NCBI GenBank assembly: GCA_027704905.1
Contig: CM051002.1
Span: 13,383,930 to 13,447,929, forward strand
DNA length: 64,000 bases
Reading direction: 5' to 3'
Source: Muraenolepis orangiensis
Lineage: Eukaryota; Chordata; Actinopteri; Gadiformes; Muraenolepididae
The notes beneath the pieces were generated by a model, which was given only the letters and a program-made list of their open reading frames with translations, was not told the origin of the DNA and did not search any database. Position 1 is the first letter of the stretch, and each line of letters begins with the position of its first letter. This document shows positions 45,901 through 59,752 of this stretch, in pieces. Position numbers and translations under genes: made by a program.

Positions 45901-46256
45901 TGTGTATTCCCAACACTTTCCTGTCAAACTTATACGGCCTGCCTGCGTACACCAATGTGCGATGGGACAGCCTTAACGCCAGTCCGACGACACTGCGATG
46001 CTGTGACACACAGAGGTGTAATGTATTACACAACACATTCCCGCTGACTGTAGATGCATGTTCAGTGGCAGACTTTTATCCTTACCTGGATCTTTTCGAT
46101 GTAAGACGCGGGGATGTAGCCGGTCTCGCCGGTGCTGCAGCGCGAGCCGAGCCACCAGTGTGTATTGCTTCTTTCGAGGATCAGAAAGCTTTCTTCAGCG
46201 GCGAAACGAAGCGAGTTGGCCTCCGTGGGTTGAAAGGCGTAAAGGGACCGATACAT
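40610..46256 (-). CDS. nckipsd: NCK-interacting protein with SH3 domain (SPIN90/WISH)
   Basis: Actin regulator that binds Nck, N-WASP and Arp2/3 and seeds unbranched filaments with Arp2/3. Thirteen exons on the - strand: 46086-46256, 45079-45191, 44713-44938, 44548-44623, 43749-44323, 43351-43521, 43148-43234, 42768-42906, 42542-42622, 41724-41852, 41456-41545, 41201-41373 and 40610-40843. Phases close at 755 codons (human 722 residues). Exon 1 is exactly the SH3 domain (MYRSLYAF, then THWWLGSR, ETGYIPASY). The middle is Pro/Ser-rich (repeated PQPS-type units, PPPPVPSR). The C-terminal half is the helical Arp2/3-binding region: GAELIELVRKNTGLSYELSR, RLLLLKVFGAVCSLDAAFIS, HSVLKFMQDVF and LRMEYLSLMHAIVR. 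Its start lies 467 bp from that of ndufaf3 on the other strand. Confidence 0.96.
41853..42541 (-). other. nckipsd intron 9 with internal duplication
   Basis: A 689-bp AT-rich intron. Two related segments (about 42246-42293 and 42387-42437) share AAGTACACTTC...ATTATTAATAGAG-type sequence. The GACTTGGGCATACTTAAAGG stretch near 42037 resembles old interspersed fish repeats. Confidence 0.7.
42915..42942 (+). repeat. Short (CA)n
   Basis: Fourteen CA units immediately beyond the acceptor of nckipsd exon 8. Confidence 0.95.
45192..46085 (-). other. Intron 1 of nckipsd
   Basis: An 894-bp intron, AT-rich in its lower-coordinate half and CpG-richer towards exon 1. No additional gene was recognised. 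Confidence 0.8.
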
Positions 46257-46722
46257 CGTCTCGAAATGAATCCACTTCGATACAACACGGCATATGGGGA
46301 TATTTTTTTTAAAGTAACCAGTATCCGAATTTCCGCCCAGCCGATCCGATTTAAAGGGAGTATTCAGTGCATGGCCTGATCGCTGCGTCTATTTACAACG
46401 TAGGGCTAACTTGCGAACCCTGCCAAATAAAACCCATAGGGGGCGCACGTCCATAACTACGCCCCCTAGGCTACTTAATCAATGCCAGAGAAAAACAAAA
46501 AGTTCTCGGCATCTTTTCTGCAATCCTTACTTCGTGATATTTGAAAACACGATCAAATCCGCATGCACTACAATAACATACAATCAAACGTAAGCGTGAC
46601 AAGTGTGTTCAAATAGGAAAAATAGTACAACGTAGACTTCGTCCGGAAAGGCGTGAAATGGTGTCACACATAATGTCGTCCCCCTTCCCCCCTCCTCCGA
46701 GCCTCACAACGTCTCCATCAAC
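46257..46722. promoter_or_regulatory. Bidirectional promoter, nckipsd (-) / ndufaf3 (+)
   Basis: Only 466 bp separate the two divergent start codons. The interval has an ETS-type CCGGAA (46644-46649) near ndufaf3. It also has a CTCF-like CCCATAGGGGGCGC (46433-46446; 12 of 14 consensus positions), CpGs and no clear TATA box. Divergent use is inferred from position. Confidence 0.7.
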
Positions 46723-46838
46723 ATGGCCATCGCTATGAGTGCAAGACTTCTCCAGAGATCAGCACGGGGATTCACTTTATTCACTCGGACAACCCCCGCG
46801 TTTTCCAGGTGTGTTGTGTTACCTTTGTCCGTGTCCAG

Positions 46839-46880
<42 letters not shown>

Positions 46881-48663
46881 CAGAGCTAGTGTCCAGACAG
46901 ACAGCGTTGTTACAAGTGTCAAGATGTCACATGTCCTTGTAGAGCCACATGCCATGTCTGTTTTATAATAAAGGACGTGTTCATTTTCCCCACGACTAAT
47001 CAGTCACAGACTTTCAGTGGGACGTATAAGGAGAATTATTTAGGGCTATTTGGATGACATCCTTTTGCGATAACATCTTTGCCCTTGGAAAACCAGCAAT
47101 GGGGCTGTTCGCGTTCACGTTCAGATACGACATATGTTAACTGTAGCTGATTGTTACATTATTGTGTATTAATTTCACCAGACACATGTTCAGTGTCCAT
47201 ATATATGAACAAGGATATCATTGTAGTCTCGGAGGCTGAGAGGAACTCTAGCACAATAGCTCGCGTTCTTGGTACACTGGGTCCTGGGAGGTCCTAACAG
47301 TGGTCTGTTTGATAACAAGAAGCTTTATTTGACACTATATATGTTGTATATAGGATACCTTCACTGCAACACCACACGTGTCGTCTTGGCTCACACAAAT
47401 GATAACGTCCCGTGTACTAAGGTTTTATTTGCATAAGCTTACATGTTTAACTAAAGTGTTTTTTGTCTGCGATTTCCATCCATTGCCATGTACCATTGTG
47501 TACATGCCATTATGTGTACCATAATGGTGCGTTCTTCTCCAATTGTTCTTTGTGTTGCCTAAAACAGAGGCTTCGTCCTATATCATTTATTGTCTCCCAA
47601 GTCCCTTTCAGTGTCGGGCGCACCGACTGGACCCTACCGATGACGAGCTGTACCAGCGCACCACCGTGACCATCATGCAGAAGGAGCCCGGCGCTTCGTT
47701 GATGATCCACAACTACAGCCCTACAGGCTTCACTATTGATAACAACAAGGTGTATGGGCCCTGCGCTGTGCTGCCCCCGGCCATCCTGCAGTGGAATGTA
47801 AGCATGATAATATATATATATATAATTATTAATATATATTATTATTATTATTATATAAAATGTCTGTCCGTCTGCAGGTTGGCCGCCATGAAGACATCAC
47901 TGAAGAGAGTGTCTCACTTTTCCACTTGCTTGAACCACGGATAGGTATAAACACTGCATTTCTTCCAGATAGGTTTCTTATAGGCAACTCAAATGTCAAT
48001 GTTTGCCATACTTGACAAGCAGGACAAGGCGACGGACACCAAAGTTCATCAGATTGTTCTGGAGGTGGAGCATTATCTTTATCCCTGGAGTAGCGGCATG
48101 GGAGCATTAGTTCAGTAGAGCAGAGTATCTTGATAATAATTTCCATAACCAGACCGTGGCACAAATAGGTTTATACCCCATCCAAATGTATAGAAGAAGC
48201 GAGTTTACCACTGGAAAAGACTGATGTAATGGTTTAATGAGTACATTTTGAGCATATGTCTGTGTGGAATTGCCTCAATTGAATAATGTGTTATATTTGT
48301 ACTGATTCACTCAGAGTTGCTGATACTTGGAACAGGATCTCGGGTGGAAAGAATCAACCCTAAAGTCCTTCGCTTGCTAAGAAGCAAAGGCATCGCTGTG
48401 GAGGTCGCGGACACGGTAATGAATCGCAAGCATGCCTGTCAAAGTAATCCATAAAGGGAGATTTTTTTCAAATTAATTTATTATAAATGTACTTTAAATG
48501 AATGGCTGCCATGACTCCTCTGGTCTGATTAGCATATATTTTCTCTTCGTTCCAGGCCAATGCTTGTGCCACCTTCAACTTCATGATCAGCGAGCGTCGA
48601 TTGGTGGCAGCTGGACTCATCCCTCCGGTGGTCAGCAGAGCTCTGGAAGTCCCGGAGGAGTAG
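46723..48663 (+). CDS. ndufaf3: NADH dehydrogenase complex I assembly factor 3
   Basis: Mitochondrial factor for early assembly of complex I (Q module), acting with NDUFAF4. Five exons: 46723-46808, 47602-47797, 47878-47944, 48315-48415 and 48556-48663. Phases close at 186 codons (human 184 residues). The N-terminus MAIAMSARLLQRSARGF looks like a mitochondrial presequence; a second in-frame Met is at 46735. The core is typical: HRLDPTDDELYQRT, VYGPCAVLPPAILQWNVG, HEDITEESVSLFHLLEPR, LGTGSRVERI and ANACATFNFM. Exon 2 is joined at AAG|TCCCTTTCAG, because the more standard TTTCAG 9 bp downstream would shift the frame, unless another exon 1 is used. An AATAAA lies at 49032-49037. Confidence 0.94.
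46809..47601 (+). other. Intron 1 of ndufaf3
   Basis: A 793-bp intron with a (TC)n tract at 46841-46875 near its start; otherwise AT-rich and unremarkable. Confidence 0.8.
47945..48314 (+). other. Intron 3 of ndufaf3
   Basis: A 370-bp AT-rich intron; nothing recognised in it. Confidence 0.85.
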
Positions 48664-50118
48664 CTATCAACAATTAACATTTAAAAATAATAACGGATCT
48701 CCTCCAAAAGAACTCAAACCAACAACTGAGGACATTCTCACTTGCTAAACGGGAAACCCTTCTGTGACTACCACTTCCAGGGGCCAAGGAAAACCGTTTC
48801 CTATTCTCCAATATGTCTCTGGCATTCAGTTGTAATGTAAATTAAACATTATGTTTGCTGTGGCATCTGAATTTAGATGTTGCAATGTGGATTTTGCCTC
48901 GCATCTCTTAAGGACACATGTACACATGTTTTTCCATTTGGTATGTGGGGTGCTGTGTGTTTGAATATATGTATATTTACGGTGTATATTTATTTTTAAA
49001 AAACACGTGAAAAGTGGAAGTGTTTTATATTAATAAAATGGAATGAAACCCTAAATGGAAGGACTGTGAATGCTTTATTACTTTGTAACCAAGGTGGTTG
49101 TGACCTTGAATTGAAAAAGCCTCTAATCTCTTGCCCCTGCCAAGCCTTTGTTTGCAGTACAGTGTGTACTTCTGATTTGTCCTTCGAAGGCATAAGCCTT
49201 ATCGACGCGACTATCCATAAATCCTTTAGACATTGCAGGGATTCATCTTGAATATTTCTTTCATGTGCTTTGGGCAGTAGCTCAGTCTGGCTCAGTCTTG
49301 GCTTGGGAACTGGAGGGTCACCGGTTTAAGTCCCCGAAATGGACAAAGTACGGGGTGAGAACTGGTACTTGTACAAAGGTGCCAGTTCTCCTCCTGGGCA
49401 CTGCCGAGGTGCCCTTGAGCAAGGCACCAGACCCCTACACTGCTCCCCGGGCGCTGTATATACAAAAGCTACCCACTGCGCCTAATACTAGGATACTAGA
49501 AACACATTGCACTGAGTCTGTACATGTATGTGACCAATAAGAGGATTTAAATCCTCCAGATTTAGATTTAGATGTAATCAGTGTGGATCAGTTGGTTAAT
49601 ATACACACTGGCACTAGATCTGAAAGTACAGTCATACTTTTCCAGTGACCAAATGTTTTTTTATTAAATGACAGCTTCAGATGTTTGTGGGACAGTATCT
49701 TTTAATTCACTAAAATCCAACAGTGTGCATTTATTGTAGTACAAGATTTATTGTGTACAATTATTAATGCAAATGTAATATAAAGCATATAGTTCAAGTA
49801 GCAATTCAATACATGTATTGCTGTGCTCTCATTTTGTACACAACTAGTGGCACAACATAAATACATCTTACAAATTGATAAAATAAAATAAAAAACAACT
49901 CAATACAACATTGTTTACAAATGGCAGATATTACATTTTAAATTAAACCTCCACATTTGCAGTACAGAAGGGGGGCAAATAAATGACACATGTTACCCAG
50001 TATGAACATGCAAACAATTGACTATTGCTGCCCTCGCTGAATACTCCACTACCAGACACACTCGTCAAAACCTTGCACAAATATCTGTAGAACACACAAC
50101 AATACATTTCAAAAGTCA
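48664..50118. other. ndufaf3 and GDI 3' UTRs with a SINE between
   Basis: Tail-to-tail interval. The ndufaf3 3' UTR ends near the AATAAA at 49032. The GDI 3' UTR on the - strand probably ends near the signal at 49747-49752. A SINE lies between them. Confidence 0.65.
49270..49550 (+). mobile_element. tRNA-derived SINE
   Basis: GGGCAGTAGCTCAGTCTGG and GGTTTAAGTCCCC are tRNA-type A and B boxes. The body contains GAGGTGCCCTTGAGCAAGGC and CTGCTCCCCGGGCGCTG, the core shared by many fish SINEs. It lies between the 3' ends of ndufaf3 and the GDI gene. Confidence 0.75.
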
Positions 50119-51019
50119 TCAGTCGGCTTCTGAGTCTTCAAACAGTTCTCGGCGTGTTTCAGCGATGCACAACTTGGTTCCTGTGATTCTGTGATACATA
50201 TTTTTGATGTCCTCACACTCCGTCTCAAAATGGGTGGTTGCGTCATATGAGCAGGACACAAATATCTAAAAAGTACACACAGAAGACTCAAATCATCCAC
50301 ACTGACATGCCGTGTGTATATTATTCTGGTTAATGTATATTATATTTTTTCAAGCCAGATTCCTGAATGATTTGATCATACCTGGCTCTTTGCTCCATCC
50401 TCAGAGGGCCTCAAGAGGTTTCTGATGGAAACAAACCTGTAAACACATGTGTGTCATTTGTATTAATGTATGTTAAACACTTTACTCTCATAACAATACA
50501 CCCTTTAAAATAAGTGGTTTAAACAATCTGAATGATGTTAGTACAGTATCAACATGTTCATTCAAGTTGGACTGAACATTGTCCAGCCTTGAACCAACTT
50601 GTGAATTGAATTACTTATAATTAATAACAGGAAAAATAATACTGGCTTAAACTTACTCAAGCAACAGGGTTAAATGGACCACTCTTAACATTTAGAGTAA
50701 CTTAGAGCATTGACATAAGATAATGAAACGTTGTGTTGAATACTTGCTTTTGCAGGATGGGTTGCAGAAGCTCCAGTGCTGGTTGAACCTCTCTCTCTGG
50801 GTTGCTGGTCTCTATGGTTGTGCTCACTGTGGCGATGTACATCCCCTCTGAGGCCACGTTGTGGGTGCAAGATACCATCGATATGAAGACATCTAAACAG
50901 AGAAGAGGTTTCCATTGTGGCTCCTGTCTTCATAATAATCATACTAGTCTACTCTCAGGTTGTAAAATAGCACAAAAAAATGCTGGGGTGTGAAAACGTA
51001 GTATAATATAGTACAGTTC

Positions 51020-51106
<87 letters not shown>

Positions 51107-53036
51107 TGTCTGTCTGGTGTGTGCGTGTGTGCGTGCGTGCGTGCGTGCGTGTGAACGTGTGTACCTGATTTCCTGTGGAGCTGTGCTTGTGGAATGATGA
51201 TGTGACACGAGCTGGCCTCATGGGTGTGTCTGATTGGATGATTCAGTAAACAGATGACCCGTATGACACGGCCTACCCGCTTCACCTTATGGGGCACGTA
51301 ACTGGCGCCGCATATTAACTGTTTACAGCGAAACAGCTATTAACGGACACAGAAGAAAAACAAGGTGTTTTACTCTTATATTATCTTCCCACGAATCCTC
51401 CATACAACTGTACACGTTTGTTTCTACAGTAGGCTACAGTCGTTATTTTGTGTGTATACCTTTTTATTTTTATATATATATTACTTACGTCTCCTTGAGA
51501 TTTCACCGCTGCCACTTTTCCTTCTTCCATGACGATTTCGTCCACCGCTCTGTTCACCATGTATGTCCCTCCATGCTCGGCACTCAGTCTGCGACACACA
51601 CAGGGCACCGTGCACTCAGGTCTTCACATTCACACAATTCTGTATATAGACCAGATAAACATATATACTACACCCCATAGCGAGAGACCCTGTCACTTTA
51701 ACATACTGTGAAAATGATTGCATTTGTGTGTGTGTGTGTGTGTGTGTTGGGGAGGCTGGGGGTGGGGCAATGTTCAATCTACTTGAAAGGACCAAGTGTA
51801 TAGTATGACCTTGCAAAGCCCTGGGGTAGTTCACCAAGCCCATTGAGAGGGTAAAGGTAGGGGCTGCTTTTGTAGCGGGCCATGGATTCCAGGTATAGCC
51901 TTATCCGCTTGACACTCTCCACGCAAGGATTGTCTAAGTAACTATGTGGACAAAGGAGAACAGAGCAGACGTTTTCAAACCCAAAAAGTCCTTAAGTCCT
52001 AGGTATTTTTTCTTTTTTGCAATCTGTGTATTTCTGTTGACATTTTTAGTTTGACTGACTCCTCACTGGGATGCAGGGCCATGGCGTGGCCGGCCACCTC
52101 CATAACATCCGGCCCCAGGTCGAAGTGGCGGAAGAGGTCTCGAGTGGTGGTCTCTTGGGGGACAATGTCCTGGTGTGTCCGGTAGTCGCCCTCTTCGAAG
52201 TTTAGGATGAAGTGGAGCAGCTTCCGGAATCGCCGCTTGTCAAACATGCCCAACAGATCTGTTCAAATCATGTTTAAACATCAATACATCTGTGTGGAAG
52301 ATGATGAATCTGTATTTTTTACTTACAAATGTTTTTTTTTCTAGGCGAAAACGTGTCACCTGAAGAAAGGGCCTCTTCTTCAGGTGCAGGAACTGTGTGG
52401 AGTTTGCCTGCTTTGTAAACATAATTTCCTTCAATCACTTTGAAGTCCAGGTATCGCATGACACCCGTATGGACCAGTATTTGGATCAGGGGATCTGATT
52501 GGGAACACAAACGTATGGACGTTTATGGCAAGATAATGCAGACACAATGTGACACAGTTGCACCGTGCATATTCTCACCTTCCACAAGGAAAAATTTGGG
52601 GATGAGGTCCACATTCCAGTCTTTCCCGCGTCCCATAGATGGAGACGGGGGATCCGAACGCTTGAACTTCTTGTACAGCTGTGGGTGTAGATACACAGAC
52701 ATGGCATCACTGGTCACTAGAGAGCGCATATATCCAAACGTGTTGTGTGTCGGTTGATGTGTTTGTTGGTATAACACACCTGTTCAAGGGGGGTAATGGA
52801 AGCACTCTCTCCACCGTAGTATGGATTCTTATCGATGTGAAGAACTCTTTTACCGTGGATTGACAAGAGAGCCGAGAGGATACATTCCTGAGAGAAAATA
52901 TGAGATCAAATTAGTTAAATAGAATATGTGTGTTTTACAAATTATGTTCATAGTGATTGGAGGGGGTGGGGGGTGGGGGTGGGGGGCGTCTTACCTTAAG
53001 GTCTGTTCCAAGAACTATGATATCATACTCCTGCAT
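50119..53036 (-). CDS. Rab GDP-dissociation inhibitor paralogue
   Basis: Cytosolic chaperone that extracts prenylated GDP-bound Rab GTPases from membranes and holds them for recycling. Eleven exons on the - strand: 52995-53036, 52780-52887, 52579-52678, 52360-52494, 52060-52258, 51810-51941, 51489-51588, 51165-51336, 50748-50892, 50382-50436 and 50119-50265. Phases close at 445 codons (GDI1/2 about 445-447 residues). Conserved blocks are NPYYGGESASITPLEQLYKK (Rab-binding face), TGVMRYLDFKVIEGNYVYK, GMFDKRRFRKLL, SPYLYPLNGLGELPQGFARL, GGTYMVN and SYDATTHFETECEDI. Deviations are LGTDLKE where GDIs have LGTGLTE, and an unrelated-looking C-terminal ~20 residues. Intron 9 uses a GC donor. It appears to be a divergent fish paralogue (possibly the one called gdi3), but I could not settle which. 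Confidence 0.9.
50437..50747 (-). other. GC-AG intron 9 of the GDI gene
   Basis: A 311-bp intron whose - strand donor reads CAAAA|GCAAGT and whose acceptor is TTTACAG. No other element was seen. Confidence 0.75.
51020..51152 (+). repeat. (GT)n with (GTGC)n, GDI intron 8
   Basis: About 82 bp of GT to 51101, then a GTCT-rich bridge and a GTGC/GTGT tract close to the donor of exon 8 on the - strand. Confidence 0.95.
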
Positions 53037-53180
53037 TGTTACCAGGTGACCCTCTAGTCCTACAGATACACAGCCTGCTAATACCTTGCTTGTTGGAGAT
53101 GTGGAGGATGATAACAGCTCACAGTAAATGCTGTGTGTCCCTATTTATAATAATCTTCTTAAGATTGACATCACAGACGG

Positions 53181-53325
<145 letters not shown>

Positions 53326-54635
53326 GTGTGTGCGCGTGTGCGTGTGGAGATAACCCACTAAGTAGCTGTCACTTAAATTTGATATAGTATTAAATTGTAG
53401 AATAAAACAGTTAAAGTACAGTTTAATAATACAACCCATCAATTACACTGAAAAACTATGTGAAACCAATTAGCATTTTCTGAACGAAATACATGTGTAC
53501 ACTGTACATGTGTGCCAACTCGTCGTATGAGTAATGCTAACATGCTAATGCTACCAAGGCCCCACACTTAAGGCCGGGATCATACCAAGTTTCATGTCCC
53601 TGATGGGTCACTTTGAAGCAGACTTGTGATTGAGGCCTATTTGCGCACAACTTGGTCATTTAAAACCAAATCAAAAATACGGTTTGAATGAATATAATTT
53701 TCTTTTCAAATAAGGCCCAGAGGGTGGCCAATTCCAAAAAGGTGGACATTTTTGGGGGATTTGGTGGAACCAGAATAAACTAATAACAAAAAAAGCCCTT
53801 ACAATCTCACTCTACCGCACATATTTGGTGTGTTTCTAGGTTTCCTTTGGTTTCCATTGAATGTATCCATGTAGCCTATGTATGCCGTTTTAAATAGGTC
53901 AAACTATTAATTTGTGTGCACAATATTGTAGTTCAGGAAAAGGTGGAAAAAACATCAGGGTAACATATCAAAATCAGGCCCTGTTGTTGGGGCATATTAC
54001 CACATATTTAAATCAAAAGCACATATTTAAATCAGTAGGCCTGTATATTTCCAAATTCCGTTACACAATTGATTGTATGTATAAGATTTGGTGTAACGGA
54101 AAAAACATCAGAACAATAAGAACCTGTCCATACATCCCAAACTCTAATTACTGTACTGTAATCAGCATATACTACATAGCTGTGTATTTGCCATCTTTCC
54201 TGGCTGCTTCCAGCTGTTTTTTTGTTGGCAAGAAATTGTTTGCAGTAACTCATTTTTACACAAATTACCAATTTTGCTATAGCAATATGCATGTCCAGCC
54301 GGTTTCTTACTTTCCTTCATTGTTTGATATGAGCTTTAATTACACATCTTAAAGTCATTGTTAACTTGGTTGTTAGACAATTTGAAGTGACATTTAATGA
54401 TGTTCATTGTTACTGACTCAAATCGTCCTGTGATTTAATACCACAGGCACAGTAAGATCAGACAAATCAGTGTTGATCAGTGTTCAACAATAATAGTCGA
54501 AATTGTAAATTAAATAATTGTTCGCGTGGATTTTTTATTTGGTGTAGTTGATTTCATAGAATGCGAATAATAAACCAATTGTTTTAATTACAACTCCGCG
54601 TTAACGTGACCGCGTAGTTATCATCGATGGCAGGC

Positions 54636-54655
54636 CTACATTACCCAGCATGCCA
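54636..54655 (+). promoter_or_regulatory. ZNF143/THAP11 (SBS)-type motif
   Basis: CTACATTACCCAGCATGCCA closely matches the SBS consensus (ACTACAAYTCCCAGMATGC type). It lies about 700 bp upstream of the tmem43 start, beside a CpG-containing stretch (CCGCGTAG). Prediction from motif only. Confidence 0.5.
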
Positions 54656-54769
54656 CTTGAAGAAAGGACAAGGACGCATTCAACATGAAATAGTACATTG
54701 CTTATTTTAAAGAAGCATCTAAACGGTGTTACCACTGTCAGCTGACAGAAACAGCGGAACATTGTATAT

Positions 54770-54900
54770 TGTATTGTATGTTATATTTATTTGTATGGTA
54801 TTGTTTTGGAGATGTATACTGCGGTACTGTAGGGAATGGGGAGTAAGCATTCCAATGTACCTGTTGCAATTGGCCAATCCAAATATATTGTATCTTGTAA
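54770..54900 (+). repeat. Degenerate dispersed repeat, copy 2
   Basis: Shares GAGTAAGCATTCCA and TGTACCTGTTG with the reverse complement of 2880-3010. Family unknown. Confidence 0.5.
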
Positions 54901-55352
54901 ATATAGAGATCAGAGAGCAATATTAAAAGAAGCACTGAGAAGTGAAGGGCTACATATTATACATAAAATACATTTATTTATTTTAGTTTCTAAAGACTCT
55001 TCATTTATATATATAGCATTTAAGTTATAGTGAGTTATTTGGTTTGGTTTGTGGGTTTTGTTTTATATGAAAAGTTAGGATGATCCTGATTCATACTCCT
55101 GGTCAGACGGTGGCGGTAGTGCACCGAACAGTTGGTTGAAATTCCCCCCCAAAAAAACAAGTAGAAGACTTGTCTGTCACTAGTAATCGGGGGACGGGAG
55201 TAGCAGGACCATCGGGGATTTGGGACGAATATAGGACCCACCCTTTGCACGGCAGACCAGTGGTCGGAAACCATAGTTCTGAACAAGGCGTGAACTCTAT
55301 ATGAACACCTGTATTCATATCTACTATAGACAACGTTGCTAGTAGGAAGAAC

Positions 55353-58699
<3,347 letters not shown>

Positions 58700-59752
58700 C
58701 GTTTAGGCTCATATGCTTTTGTCTGCATTTCATTTCGGTGACCTCTCCTGTTACTTGTGGTGTTAATGCCTTGCCATCCGTTTACCATGATTGTTTTTGT
58801 TGATTTAGGATAATTAATTGTGTATGTGGAATTGAATGCAAGAAAGTGTCATAGGGATACTCTAATGAATACTTTACAAATATTTTGCCATCATTTTTAG
58901 TAAATTTAAGGGAATGTTTATGTACAGTGTTAAATATAACACTGTCAGTATATTACTATCACTACCTTATTCTGCACTTATTACTTTTCATGACCAAAAT
59001 TGTCCAGTAAAATGCAATCTGAATATGTACCAAAGAAGCCTTTAGAATTGTGAATGTTTTCGCTTGTGGGATTTAAATAAATATATTTGTATGTCTCATT
59101 GTGTATACACTTCCAAAGAAAACTCCAAAAAACATTTAACAAATTATCTCAAAGTAATTTATTACACAAAAACACCCAAGTTACATTTGTGTTTAACAAA
59201 ATGAGTTTCCAGTCTTCTTAGATTTGTGCATGTGATCATAAAGCACATAGGTTTTTTGTTCAGTAAGAAACACATTAAAAAAATCAACTTCAATTTCATG
59301 TGCATAACTGTTTCTTCTTCAAATAATAACTTTGGGTCACAGTGTATATGTACCTCACCCTGGCTTGCTCTTGGAAACTTTCCTTTAGACCAGCAGGAAG
59401 GTTCTTAAGCACTTGATGCTGTTGGCAGGTATGACACCATAGGTCCCCTGGGTGACCACTTGGAAAGCATGATAAATGTAAAGAAGGTTGCTTTCAATAT
59501 GGCGAAATGACTCATGTTAAAAGTACAAAAAAAAGAGGATTTCTCATTCCCTCATAGTTGAATACTGACAAAACTACTTGCTTTAGACTGAAAATAAAAA
59601 GAATTACACCTTTAGTAAAAACGGGTGAGCAGTCTCTTGTGTGGATGTGTTTAGGTGGGGGGGCGGGGTATGTTGGTTGAACCATAATCATTCTTCCCTC
59701 ACTTTGCTCCCCCTCCACACCCCATGTCAGGAAGCAGTCCCTTGCCTTCCCT
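58700..59752. other. tmem43 and rhoa 3' UTRs, tail to tail
   Basis: tmem43 3' UTR to the AATAAA at 59076-59081, then rhoa 3' UTR on the - strand from 59752 down to its signal (TTTATT on the + strand) at 59158-59163. The two signals are about 80 bp apart. Confidence 0.75.

Noticed and set aside
45691..46047. + strand ORF in nckipsd intron 1
   Set aside because: Sits within an intron, with no conserved motif and no supporting splice sites.
53911..54352. 146-codon + strand ORF upstream of tmem43
   Set aside because: AT-rich, compositionally random and without family resemblance.
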